Positions 9,035-16,803 of a stretch of DNA of 64,000 nucleotides are shown here, piece after piece. The notes beneath the pieces are model-generated. The model had not been told where the DNA came from. It saw only the letters and a list, made by a program, of their open reading frames with translations, and searched no databases. How positions within the stretch are numbered: the first letter of the stretch is position 1; every line of letters starts with the position of its first letter. A program made the position numbers and the translations under genes. Source of the stretch: an uncultured Candidatus Saccharibacteria bacterium (lineage in GTDB: Bacteria; Patescibacteriota; Saccharimonadia; Saccharimonadales; Saccharimonadaceae); NCBI GenBank assembly GCA_948614045.1, contig CAPFSK010000003.1, positions 25,698 through 89,697 on the forward strand. Reading direction: 5' to 3'.

Positions 9035-9811
9035 TTACTGAAGTAAACGCTGTACTGTCTGGTCGATGGTATGACGCTCAGCTTTTTCGGCATTTTGGTA
9101 TTCTATTACCTTGTGCTGTTCATCGGCTTCACTCTTATGTGCTGTCTGGATATTATCCAGACAGAGCCGTTCTGTTGCTTTCATATCTTCGCGGGCGCAT
9201 TCTTTAGAAATTATGCCATCGTTCAAATCGTATGCTATGGCCATACAGCGTTCCAATTTTGTGCGTTCTTCATAATCCGCGACATTATCCCCAGCCTGTC
9301 CGATAGCTAGTTTAGCGTTAATTTGTTTTACACATGCCTCACAAAGAGAGTGCTGTATCAACCCGCCGTCAGACGTATACCGGCTAGAGCTACCCCCACA
9401 TATCTTACAACCTCCGGTACTTTTCCGCCTTTGGGGATTTCTGAACATTAGTATCTCATCGAATACATCTCCGCGCCCGCGATATTCCCCGGTTTGAGCT
9501 ATACGTTTATACCATTTTTCTATCCGGGCAGCATACAACCCATTTGAATCTCCGGGTCTGCGCCTAGGCTTGTCAAAAGGATGATGGTATTCAGTTTCCC
9601 GACGGCTAGCTTCCCTTTGGGCTTTGATGCTAGCGGGTAATTTTTCTTGTTTCATTCTTTCTTGCCATATCAACCAGCGATCCAAGATGAATATACCTAC
9701 AATAAATATTACGATCGCCACTATCGCATACAGCATGAACGAGAGGCTGCTAATTGAATGCGATAACCACACAAAAAACCATACTACTTCAATAAAAATA
9801 ATTATCGTCAT
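9035..9811 (-). CDS. Two-helix membrane protein with a CxxC pair
   Basis: The product (about 258 aa) has two hydrophobic helices in the first 45 residues, then a polar Arg-rich linker. At about residues 136-160 it has a CKICGG ... LCEAC arrangement that looks like a treble-clef or zinc-ribbon site. The C-terminal third is a charged helix rich in Glu and Lys. I do not recognise a family. I chose the ATG at 9811 over a GTG at 9820 because the AGGAAGG ribosome site is then correctly spaced. It follows the lipoprotein gene in the same direction with a 30-bp gap, so the two are probably cotranscribed. Confidence 0.6.
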   Translation of the reverse strand: MTIIIFIEVVWFFVWLSHSISSLSFMLYAIVAIVIFIVGIFILDRWLIWQERMKQEKLPASIKAQREASRRETEYHHPFDKPRRRPGDSNGLYAARIEKWYKRIAQTGEYRGRGDVFDEILMFRNPQRRKSTGGCKICGGSSSRYTSDGGLIQHSLCEACVKQINAKLAIGQAGDNVADYEERTKLERCMAIAYDLNDGIISKECAREDMKATERLCLDNIQTAHKSEADEQHKVIEYQNAEKAERHTIDQTVQRLLQ

Positions 9812-9842
9812 ATATCTCACACCTTCCTCTCTAGACTGGCAA

Positions 9843-11048
9843 TCATCTCCAGTCTAACAAGTAGCACGCCACAGATGACCTATAAGCAGGTCTATAATAC
9901 TTATGTAGCATATCAAGCTGGTTCTGCGTAATCGTTTCGATATTAAGTAATACGTCCTCGTTCGGTATGAGTGAAATACGAACCGGGTCACCTCCAGCAT
10001 AAGGAACCGTATATATCTCGACCGCTCCATCATCACGTGCTGGTGTTGAGAGGAAAGCGATAGTGCTGCCATCCGGGCTGAGTACGCCGTTCCAATTACA
10101 ACGTTCGCTATCCGGTATATATTTCGTTATTTCACCCGTCTCGACATTCAAAAACACGCTCTCTACGATATGCTGCGTATGCGTTTTATAATCTATGGAA
10201 GACGAAAAGTCCGCTATGCAGTTGCTCTCATCACTCCAGTCTGTCGGATATATTTCATCATTAACCATTGAGGGCAAATACTGGCTACGGAAAAGCAGCT
10301 TACTGTCATTAGCATCCACTTCCTGTACTTGACTGCTAGTAATATTATCTAATGGCACTTGGAAATATTTATCTCCTTCACAAAACACAAACATACCGTT
10401 TTCGAATCCTATTACATCATGCTTGATTGGGTCTGGGTTCGAAAAATCCGTTTCATGTGCCAATCCGACTGCTTCACTAACATCAAAAAACTCGCCATTA
10501 GTATCAATCCATCCGGCATGTTGCTCCTGAGAGCGGTTTAGAAATACGCGCACGGCAGCCATTTTCGTAAAGTCGTCAGAAAACCAGTTCGTCAGATTAC
10601 CATATGCGAAAGCCTCAAGCGTAGACGGAAGAAAGTACCGAAAATCTGAATCTTCCAAACTTGATGGATTGAGGATTTCGGAGTTAGAAAGAATCTGCTG
10701 CGGAAAATTAGCGATAACATTTTGTTCTCCGGTATTAGGGTCAATTGTTATAAGCTGAGTTTCTACTTGCGAGTTATCTAACCGTCGTATCATCGCCACA
10801 ATCCCCTCCGCTTCTGCCGGAGAAGTATCGGTATCATCCATACTATCTTCAACTGTGCTTGTTTCACTCTCCTCCTCGTAATCTTCAGACGCAGTATCTT
10901 CCGTATCGGATGATGCGTCATCTTCATAATCGGCGGTATCGCCGTAGTCCTCATCTGCTACGAGTTCGCGGCTATCACTGCTACTGCCACACCCGCCAAG
11001 TACCAGGCAAACTATCATGAATAATGTTAAGATAATCCTTTTCCGCAT
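9843..11048 (-). CDS. Lipoprotein with a TolB/WD40-like beta-propeller
   Basis: The 401-aa protein has a lipobox (VLGGC, Cys at about 20), so it should be lipid-anchored outside the cytoplasmic membrane. A very acidic Asp/Glu/Ser linker (25-80) separates the anchor from a beta-rich domain. Near the C-terminus is the propeller signature LSPDGSTIAFLST followed by VEIYTVPYAGGDPVRIS, typical of PD40/TolB repeats. An ideal GGAGGTGATAAT site precedes the ATG. Proteins of this design are common in Lachnospiraceae, and I infer import. The ligand is unknown. Confidence 0.65.
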   Translation of the reverse strand: MRKRIILTLFMIVCLVLGGCGSSSDSRELVADEDYGDTADYEDDASSDTEDTASEDYEEESETSTVEDSMDDTDTSPAEAEGIVAMIRRLDNSQVETQLITIDPNTGEQNVIANFPQQILSNSEILNPSSLEDSDFRYFLPSTLEAFAYGNLTNWFSDDFTKMAAVRVFLNRSQEQHAGWIDTNGEFFDVSEAVGLAHETDFSNPDPIKHDVIGFENGMFVFCEGDKYFQVPLDNITSSQVQEVDANDSKLLFRSQYLPSMVNDEIYPTDWSDESNCIADFSSSIDYKTHTQHIVESVFLNVETGEITKYIPDSERCNWNGVLSPDGSTIAFLSTPARDDGAVEIYTVPYAGGDPVRISLIPNEDVLLNIETITQNQLDMLHKYYRPAYRSSVACYLLDWR

Positions 11049-11295
11049 ATTATCACCTCCATTTGCTGCGTCATGGGTTTACGGGCTACATGAATCTTCT
11101 GGACGCGTGTACCGCCCCAGATTAAACCAATACACCTCATTGTTTCTTATCCTCCTTTTTGTCAATGTGCGCTATCCTCATAGGGGTAGTCCTCCGATTT
11201 TACTATGATTAGTAAATATGCGCAATTATAAGCGGTTTTACCAAATGCATATTGTGCATATTGTTCAAATCCAAAGAACCTATTACAATAAAAAT

Positions 11296-11375
11296 AGAAA
11301 TCCCCCACAGAGGATTGCCGACCTTCATCCAAATAGGAGGGTTCATTCAATCACAGGGGATTTCTGTTTTTTATT
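11296..11375 (-). terminator. Bidirectional terminator-like hairpin
   Basis: AGAAATCCCC (11296-11305) pairs with GGGGATTTCT near 11356-11365 and the stem extends through ACAG/CTGTG-type bases, with a loop of about 40 nt. T-rich tracts follow on both strands. It would end the leftward transcript of the gene at 11381-11707. Confidence 0.6.
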
Positions 11376-11380
11376 GCTTT

Positions 11381-11707
11381 TTACTTGTAGAACGGTTTGT
11401 ATAAACGCTTTTCTATTCCATCGCCGATAAATTGTCTCTCTTCGGCAGTGAGGCTAACTGATCTACCTTCTGGAACATCGCAGCATTTTCGTAAAATATC
11501 TGTAATTTTGTCCCGAATCCCACCCCTCGCCATTCCACCTACCAAACGGCCTGCATTATTAAGGGCTGTAGTTCGTGCAAACATGGGTGCTGATTCATTG
11601 ACAAATACTCCCACAGCCTCACACGCTTCGCATAATGCATCCTCATCAGAAGTAAACATATACGGATTAGCAAGCCCGTCCTCAAAATACTCCTTTAAAT
11701 AGCTCAT
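11381..11707 (-). CDS. Unrecognised 108-aa protein
   Basis: It is a small helical protein with three Cys (LCEACE and KCCD) but no clear metal-site spacing. It has no signal or membrane segment. An AGGAGG site stands 7 nt before the ATG. It lies 24 bp downstream of the CFI-box gene in the same direction, so the two probably form an operon ended by the hairpin at 11296-11375. No function can be assigned. Confidence 0.55.
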   Translation of the reverse strand: MSYLKEYFEDGLANPYMFTSDEDALCEACEAVGVFVNESAPMFARTTALNNAGRLVGGMARGGIRDKITDILRKCCDVPEGRSVSLTAEERQFIGDGIEKRLYKPFYK

Positions 11708-11731
11708 AATCTTACCTCCTAGTTTGACTTA

Positions 11732-12205
11732 TTAACAATATTGTTCTTTCATAGAATTTACCATTTCAACATAGACTCGCTTGCTATCAATGAACTTCTC
11801 AGCTTTGACACACTCAACGCAAGGCAATATGTACTTTCGGTAAATTGTAGCGTAAATTGACTTCCGGTCAGGCTGCTGATCTATTTTTTCAACTATTGCA
11901 GGAGCAGTCCGATAATAATCTTCAATCAACTCTGCTCCATCTGGCTGATTTTGTAACCACTTATCTCGAAATAACCTCATTGCTATCAATTCTTCACAGT
12001 CATCGGCTTTCCCCATTGACAGGCAGACTGCCGTCGTAATAAAACAGCCTGACGAGTTCTTATAATCTGCACAGTCTGCATATCTGCTTGTCATACAGAT
12101 ATTTTGTGCTGTGTACGAGTTCAGCTGCTGTCTGGAAAGTTTACACCGGTATTCCGGAAAAACGGTACCTACTGTTTCTAAATAATCACATCCCAAAAGT
12201 CCCAT
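11732..12205 (-). CDS. CFI-box domain protein
   Basis: The 157-aa protein carries the motif CFITTAVC followed by KADDCEEL and an RLFRDKWL helix, the recognised signature of the CFI-box domain, normally found at the C-terminal part of Firmicutes proteins. Here it begins about residue 53, after a Cys-rich N-terminus with C-x-C-like spacing that might bind a metal. GGAGG precedes the ATG by 8 nt. The role of the CFI box is not known to me. The gene probably came with the other Firmicutes-like genes of this block. Confidence 0.65.
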   Translation of the reverse strand: MGLLGCDYLETVGTVFPEYRCKLSRQQLNSYTAQNICMTSRYADCADYKNSSGCFITTAVCLSMGKADDCEELIAMRLFRDKWLQNQPDGAELIEDYYRTAPAIVEKIDQQPDRKSIYATIYRKYILPCVECVKAEKFIDSKRVYVEMVNSMKEQYC

Positions 12206-12330
12206 TTTATAACCTCCATTCTTCTATTTTTTACCAAATGTCTACCGTGCTTTCCAATTCACCTCCTCTCAGAGAAATAATGCTTTGTAGTGAGTAGTAA
12301 AAACCGCGGCTCATGAACCGCTAAATATAA

Positions 12331-12508
12331 GATGTAACACTTTGTTGAAACTGATACTATTTTAACATTAAAACCACCCATATTCAAGAGTACGATATAC
12401 TAAAATAAGGAAAATTGGTACACAATATCATAACAAACGGTACTCTTATGGCATATCAGCGGCTTTTGGACGGCATCGGATGTAACACTCTCAACAAAGT
12501 GTTACATC
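12331..12508. repeat. Possible invertible segment with recombinase core sites
   Basis: An 18-bp sequence at 12331-12348 (GATGTAACACTTTGTTGA) recurs exactly in inverted orientation at 12491-12508. The right site is a full dyad, GATGTAACACT, then 8 bp, then AGTGTTACATC (12479-12508), which is the geometry of a tyrosine recombinase core site. The left site has one good arm. A tyrosine recombinase gene begins 65 bp to the right. Inversion is inferred. Confidence 0.5.
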
Positions 12509-12572
12509 AGCCCCTTTGTGTGGCGATACGCTATAGAAAGCCGTATCTTACGACAAGGGGGCTTAATTTATT

Positions 12573-13145
12573 ATGGCAGCAACAGAACCAATCCGGAATA
12601 AGAATGAGTTAAAGAAACTGGCAGATTATTTTTTGAAGAAAAGGCAACTACGTAATTATACGCTTGTATTAATGGGAACATATACAGTACTTCGGATTAG
12701 CGACCTGCTCCGGCTCAAATGGTCGGATGTATATGATGAAGAAAAACAGGCGTTCCGCACGCATATTACTGTCATAGAAAAGAAAACGAAGAAAGAGCGC
12801 ACCATCGCCCTAAACCCACAGGTACTTGGTGCGCTCCGGCAATGTTATATTCATCGCAGGGGTGAGTATATCTTTGCCAATAACCGTAAAGAACCAAAGG
12901 CTATCAGCCGGGTACAGGCATGGCGGATTATCCATGCCGCTGTAGTTGAACTGGGAATCATGGGGAAGATTGCTTGCCACTCTTTACGGAAGACATGGGG
13001 ATACCATGCCGTAAAGGGCGGAGAAGTGTCGCTAGCAGTGATTGTAGACATCTATAACCATAGTAGCTATGAGATTACGAAGCGTTACCTCGGCATTACG
13101 CAAGATGAGCGAGATGAGGCATATCTAGGGATAGAATTGTTTTAG
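12573..13145 (+). CDS. Small tyrosine recombinase (FimB/E-sized)
   Basis: This 190-aa protein is a phage-integrase-family catalytic domain without the usual N-terminal core-binding domain. Visible catalytic elements are the first Arg in TVLRISDLLRLKW (about residue 38-50), the HSLRKTWG box (H-x-x-R, about 130) and YNHSSYEITKRYLGI near 160-175 with the late His and the nucleophile Tyr. The size matches FimB/FimE-type invertases rather than full integrases. The dyad site at 12479-12508 lies just upstream and could be its target, its operator or both. A weak GGGGG stretch is the only ribosome site. Integration-module remnant is the alternative. Confidence 0.8.
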   Translation: MAATEPIRNKNELKKLADYFLKKRQLRNYTLVLMGTYTVLRISDLLRLKWSDVYDEEKQAFRTHITVIEKKTKKERTIALNPQVLGALRQCYIHRRGEYIFANNRKEPKAISRVQAWRIIHAAVVELGIMGKIACHSLRKTWGYHAVKGGEVSLAVIVDIYNHSSYEITKRYLGITQDERDEAYLGIELF

Positions 13146-13193
13146 CAGTTTATGCTTGGAACACCATAGATGAATGGACTACTTCCTAATTAA

Positions 13194-13227
13194 AAAGCGT
13201 AGATGACTGGCTGCTACGCTTTATTTT
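13194..13227 (+). terminator. Intrinsic terminator of the recombinase gene
   Basis: AAAGCGTAG (13194-13202) pairs with CTACGCTTT (13214-13222), followed by ATTTTG. Confidence 0.75.
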
Positions 13228-13279
13228 GTGATGAATAAATATGTGCTGATTGCTTGCCTACCTATTCTTTCCTTATTTG

Positions 13280-13560
13280 CTAATTACCTGGGTAGAGGCA
13301 GCGGAGGGGGAAACCGTTCCAACGATTGTCGTTGAGCGACGGATTGACATACGTAGTATGGAAGATTAAGTCGCGGCCAGTAGTAGCTGAGTTAGCAGTA
13401 CGCGACCAGTAGTCGCCGACGTAGCCGGTACTGACGAGGCGGCCGTAGTCGATGTAGACATTCCCGCTACGGACAAAAGCCAATGGTAACTGTACTATAT
13501 TGGTGGCGCCGGTTTGAGCAGCCATGACATTATACTTCGTGACAAGGTAAAGATTTCCGA
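13280..13560 (-). repeat. LRCL cassette 3
   Basis: The minus strand encodes GNLYLVTKYNV, then TGATNIVQLPLAFVRSG, a variable centre with YWSRT, and FPLRCLYPGN before the stop. The upstream portion resembles the same part of cassette 5 (YNLLNQYN), so it carries about 30 residues more of the parent domain than cassettes 1, 4 or 7. An ATG lies inside but has no ribosome site. It sits between the recombinase terminator and IS66. Confidence 0.8.
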
Positions 13561-13562
13561 TG

Positions 13563-13622
13563 TGTGTTACTGGAGAACAAAATAGTACGCAGATTGCGGA
13601 TTGTTGCTACTGCCGCGTACAC
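13563..13622 (+). repeat. Dispersed 60-bp block, copy B
   Basis: This is the partner of the inverted copy at 1212-1271. It contains GTACGC and GCGTAC near its ends, which could form a hairpin. No coding content is recognised. Confidence 0.55.
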
Positions 13623-13821
13623 CTAGAACTATGAGGAAAAGCAGCCAAGTCCTAATCGTGTATAAACGTGTAAAATCACTTCCGAAGCTCATTATAACGT
13701 AAACGGTAGATAGTACGTACCTCGACTATGAGGGCAAAGTGTGTGACAATAGGCTATATTTCTATCATAAGTATTAAAAGTTAAGCCTTAACTTTTGATA
13801 CCGTTATACGGAGGTAAGTCT

Positions 13822-14196
13822 ATGAACTCAGCAACAACAGCAGTGGCTGTACAATACCGTTTAAAAGAGTGGGCGGAGCAGATCAGGGAGTGCCAGAACC
13901 GTCCCGCAGGCATGAGTGTTGTCGATTGGTGTGCCGGCCACGGCATTACGAAAGCAAACTATTATTACAGACTGCGCCGCGTAAGGGAAGCGTGTCTGGA
14001 ATCCCTTGCTCCAGAGGCTCCGATGCAGCAGATTGTCCCGGTAAACACCTGTCTGCTACAGCAGGAAACACAAAGCGGCAGCGGTATACAGCAGGGGCTT
14101 TCCATCTCTGTAAACAGTTTTTCCATCCACGTAACGGAATCCACACCCATGTCGCTGCTTGCGGCAGTCCTGGAGGTGGTGCGGAATGCTCAATGA
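13822..14196 (+). CDS. tnpA: IS66 accessory protein TnpA
   Basis: The 124-aa protein belongs to the IS66 Orf1 family. It has an N-terminal helical DNA-binding region in which SVVDWCAGHGITKANYYYR is the characteristic HTH-like stretch (about 30-50). The start at 13822 is preceded by GGAGG 7 nt away. An upstream in-frame start at 13795 has no such site. The end overlaps tnpB by 11 nt. In IS66 elements TnpA and TnpB are needed with TnpC for transposition. Confidence 0.9.
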   Translation: MNSATTAVAVQYRLKEWAEQIRECQNRPAGMSVVDWCAGHGITKANYYYRLRRVREACLESLAPEAPMQQIVPVNTCLLQQETQSGSGIQQGLSISVNSFSIHVTESTPMSLLAAVLEVVRNAQ

Positions 14197-14548
14197 CGCA
14201 ACCTGCTTTAAAGCCGTCTACATTGTCTGCGGCTACACCGACCTGCGCGCTGGGATGGACCGGCTGGCGGCACTCGTGGAAGCTCAGACCGGGAACAGGC
14301 CATATGTCCCGGATACCCTCTATCTTTTCTGCGGGAGGCGCACAGACCGCATCAAGGGACTTGTATGGGAAGGGGACGGCTGGCTCCTGTTATACAAGCG
14401 GCTTTCGGAAAGCCGGTTCCAGTGGCCGCGCACCCCGGAGGAGGTGCGTGAATTAACGCCGCAGCAGTTCCGGTGGCTGATGGAAGGGCTGACGATCACC
14501 CCGAAGAAATCGGTCAGGCCGGTGGAACCGCCGGAATACATGGGATGA
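14186..14548 (+). CDS. tnpB: IS66 accessory protein TnpB (Orf2)
   Basis: The 120-aa product shows the family core YIVCGYTDLRAGMDRLA and the late region LFCGRRTDRIKGLVWEGDG with LYKRL, all diagnostic of IS66 Orf2. I start it at the ATG at 14186, which overlaps the tnpA stop and suggests translational coupling. The upstream ATG at 14159 would add nine residues not typical of the family. About 275 bp separate it from tnpC, longer than usual, and hold a GCTGTTTCC/GGAAACAGC hairpin. Confidence 0.92.
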   Translation: MLNDATCFKAVYIVCGYTDLRAGMDRLAALVEAQTGNRPYVPDTLYLFCGRRTDRIKGLVWEGDGWLLLYKRLSESRFQWPRTPEEVRELTPQQFRWLMEGLTITPKKSVRPVEPPEYMG

Positions 14549-14823
14549 TTTTGTGCAAAACGGAGAAATTTTCAGACGGTTTTCCTGCTGAAAAAAATGT
14601 CCTGCCTTATTCCTGCACAACCACGCTGCACACCATAAAAGGGCCCGGGATGGACGCAGACATGCTGTTTCCTCCCGAAAAGGGTCCTGGAAACAGCATC
14701 GTACAAAGGCAGCATCCGCTGTTAAAACCATAGGCATTATGACGGGCATCTGGCAGCGCCGGGTTCGCAAAAATCCCGTATCCATGGTATAATAAGGCTA
14801 TCAGGATACCAGGAGAAAACAAC

Positions 14824-16443
14824 ATGGCCTCAAAATATACGGAAGAACAACTGAACAGTCTTGACAGGGAAACGCTTACCAGGCTGTTCCTGTCGCAGCA
14901 GGAGCAGCTTGAAAATATCGACCATACGCTCCAGCTTGTTCTGGAGCAGATGGCGGATTTAAAACGGCACAGGTTTGGCAGGTCATCAGAAAAACATGAG
15001 ACCGAAGGCCAGGTTTCCTTCATGGAAGTGGATGGGAAGATCGTATTCTTTAACGAACCTGAAGCTGTCGCTGCGGAGGAAAGCACAGAGGAGCCGGAGA
15101 ACGTTTCCCGCACAAGGCCGAAGAAAAAGCAGGGAAAACGGGAAGAAGACCTGGACGGGATTCCGGTAGTTGTGGTGGAACATTCCATGACGGATGGGGA
15201 ACTGGAAGATAAATTTGGAAAGGACGGCTGGAAACAGCTCCCGGATGAAGTGTACCGCAGGTACCGCTTTACCCCGGCGAAAATCGAGGTGGAAGAACAT
15301 CATGTAAAGGTTTATGCCGGGAAAGAAACGGAAGAAGTCATCAAAGCGCCGCATCCGCAGACTTTATTAAGGGGGAGCCTTGTTTCCCCTTCGCTGGAGG
15401 CAGCGGTAATAAACGCAAAGTATGTCAATGCCGTCCCTCTTTACCGCCAGGAGCAGGAGTTTGAACGTTATGGCCTGCACATTTCAAGACAGAACATGGC
15501 GAACTGGACGATCCAGTGCGCAGACCGTTACCTTGCGGTCCTCTATGATTACCTCCACGAAAAGCTGTACGGCTACCACGTCCTGCAGGCAGACGAGACG
15601 CCCGTGTTGGTGAATAAGGACGGCCGTCCTGCCGGGAGCAAAAGTTACATGTGGGTATACCGCACCGGACGGATGTACACAGAACGCCAGGTTGTCCTGT
15701 ATGAATACCAGAAGACGCGCAATGCCAGCCATCCCAGAGAGTTTTTGAAAGACTTCAACGGCGTATGTGTCACGGACGGATATCAGGTCTACCACACCAT
15801 TGAAGGTGAACGCGAAGATCTGAGGATTGCCGGATGCTGGTCCCATGCCAGGCGCAGGTTTGATGAAGCAGTAAAAGCGCTGCCGAAAGCAAAGCAGAAG
15901 GACAGCCGCGCATATCTTGCGCTGACCATGATACAGGCGATCTACCGGGAGGAAAAACAGTTAAAAGATCTCCCGGCGGAAGAACGGAAAAACCGCCGCC
16001 AGCTGAGCGTAAAGCCCCTGGTGGAGGCTTATTTCACATGGGTTCGTGAAAACCTCCCGAAAGTGCCGCAGAAAAGCAAGACGTGGGAAGGTTTCAATTA
16101 TTCCCTGAACCAGGAGAAATACCTGAAAGTGTTCCTGGACGACGGCGAAGTACCGATGGACAATAACGCTGCGGAACAGTCCATCCGCGGATTCTGCATC
16201 GGCAAGAAAAACTGGGTGATGATCGATACCATTGCCGGCGCAAAGTCCAGCGCCATCATTTACAGCATTGCGGAAACCGCAAAAGCAAACAATCTGAAAC
16301 CGTATGATTACTTTGAGTATCTGCTTACCGAGATCCCGAAACATCTGGATGATACAGACCGCAGTTTTCTGGATGACCTGCTCCCCTGGTCACCAAGCCT
16401 GCCGGAGAACTGCCGGAAGACTGGTAAGAATGAATTGAAATAA
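14824..16443 (+). CDS. tnpC: IS66 transposase TnpC
   Basis: This 539-aa protein has the usual IS66 layout: an N-terminal coiled leucine-rich helix (LFLSQQEQLENIDHTLQLVL, 24-43), a basic RHRFGRSSEKHE segment, an acidic linker, a zinc-binding-like central region and the DDE domain. Candidate catalytic residues are Asp in LQADETPVL (about 259), Asp in CVTDGYQVY (about 319) and Glu in DNNAAEQSIRGF (about 455). Length is normal for the family and no stop or shift is seen. A TATAAT lies about 40 nt upstream. Confidence 0.95.
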   Translation: MASKYTEEQLNSLDRETLTRLFLSQQEQLENIDHTLQLVLEQMADLKRHRFGRSSEKHETEGQVSFMEVDGKIVFFNEPEAVAAEESTEEPENVSRTRPKKKQGKREEDLDGIPVVVVEHSMTDGELEDKFGKDGWKQLPDEVYRRYRFTPAKIEVEEHHVKVYAGKETEEVIKAPHPQTLLRGSLVSPSLEAAVINAKYVNAVPLYRQEQEFERYGLHISRQNMANWTIQCADRYLAVLYDYLHEKLYGYHVLQADETPVLVNKDGRPAGSKSYMWVYRTGRMYTERQVVLYEYQKTRNASHPREFLKDFNGVCVTDGYQVYHTIEGEREDLRIAGCWSHARRRFDEAVKALPKAKQKDSRAYLALTMIQAIYREEKQLKDLPAEERKNRRQLSVKPLVEAYFTWVRENLPKVPQKSKTWEGFNYSLNQEKYLKVFLDDGEVPMDNNAAEQSIRGFCIGKKNWVMIDTIAGAKSSAIIYSIAETAKANNLKPYDYFEYLLTEIPKHLDDTDRSFLDDLLPWSPSLPENCRKTGKNELK

Positions 16444-16629
16444 GACTGGAGCAAATCTGTTTCTATCTTACAGGTTTGCTCCAGTTTTGTATAGGTACGC
16501 ACTATCTACCGTTTACATTATAACCATAAGCCCATCGGGTGCATCGTGTAAAATCACTCCCATAACCTCAGCATTCGTTCAGCAAAATTCCTTCCTCAAA
16601 CCCATACTCACCTGCTCTTAGTAATCACT

Positions 16630-16673
16630 AAATAAGGCGTTCACCCCTATAAATCAGGGCAAACGCCTTATTT
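16630..16673. terminator. Hairpin 3' of tRNA-Glu
   Basis: AAATAAGGCGTT pairs with AACGCCTTATTT (12 bp). It lies downstream of the leftward tRNA-Glu gene and probably ends its transcript. It also marks the border between accessory region and core genome. Confidence 0.7.
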
Positions 16674-16701
16674 ATTTTGTATCAAACGTGACGTGCAAAC
16701 A

Positions 16702-16778
16702 TGGTAGTCCCGGCGGGAGTCGAACCCGCGATTTCCTGGATGAGAACCAGGCGTCCTGGACCACTAGACGACGAGACC
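16702..16778 (-). tRNA. tRNA-Glu (CUC)
   Basis: A cloverleaf folds on the minus strand with the anticodon loop TTCTCAT between CCTGG and CCAGG, a T-arm with GGTTCGACTCC, and encoded CCA. The G1-U72 wobble pair starts the acceptor stem. The accessory block lies directly 3' of it, a usual place for element integration. Confidence 0.95.
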
Positions 16779-16803
16779 ACTACCAGTAGTATAACACAAA
16801 ACC

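Larger units (their letters stand above)
13699..16516 (+). mobile_element. IS66-family insertion sequence, complete
   Basis: The 2818-bp element has 23-bp terminal inverted repeats starting GTAAACGGTAGATAGT, with one mismatch visible between the ends. It is flanked by a perfect 8-bp target duplication ATTATAAC (13691-13698 and 16517-16524), as expected for IS66. It carries all three genes, tnpA, tnpB and tnpC, none with a visible lesion. The intact ends and duplication suggest a recent insertion. The GC-rich codon use suggests a Firmicutes donor. Confidence 0.95.

Noticed and set aside
11162..11350. 62-codon minus-strand frame
   Set aside because: It overlaps the terminator hairpin, has odd composition and no convincing ribosome site.
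16702..16778. Clear attachment duplicate of tRNA-Glu at the other end of the accessory block
   Set aside because: I saw no second copy of the tRNA-Glu 3' end in bases 1-16,600. The other border is probably outside the window.
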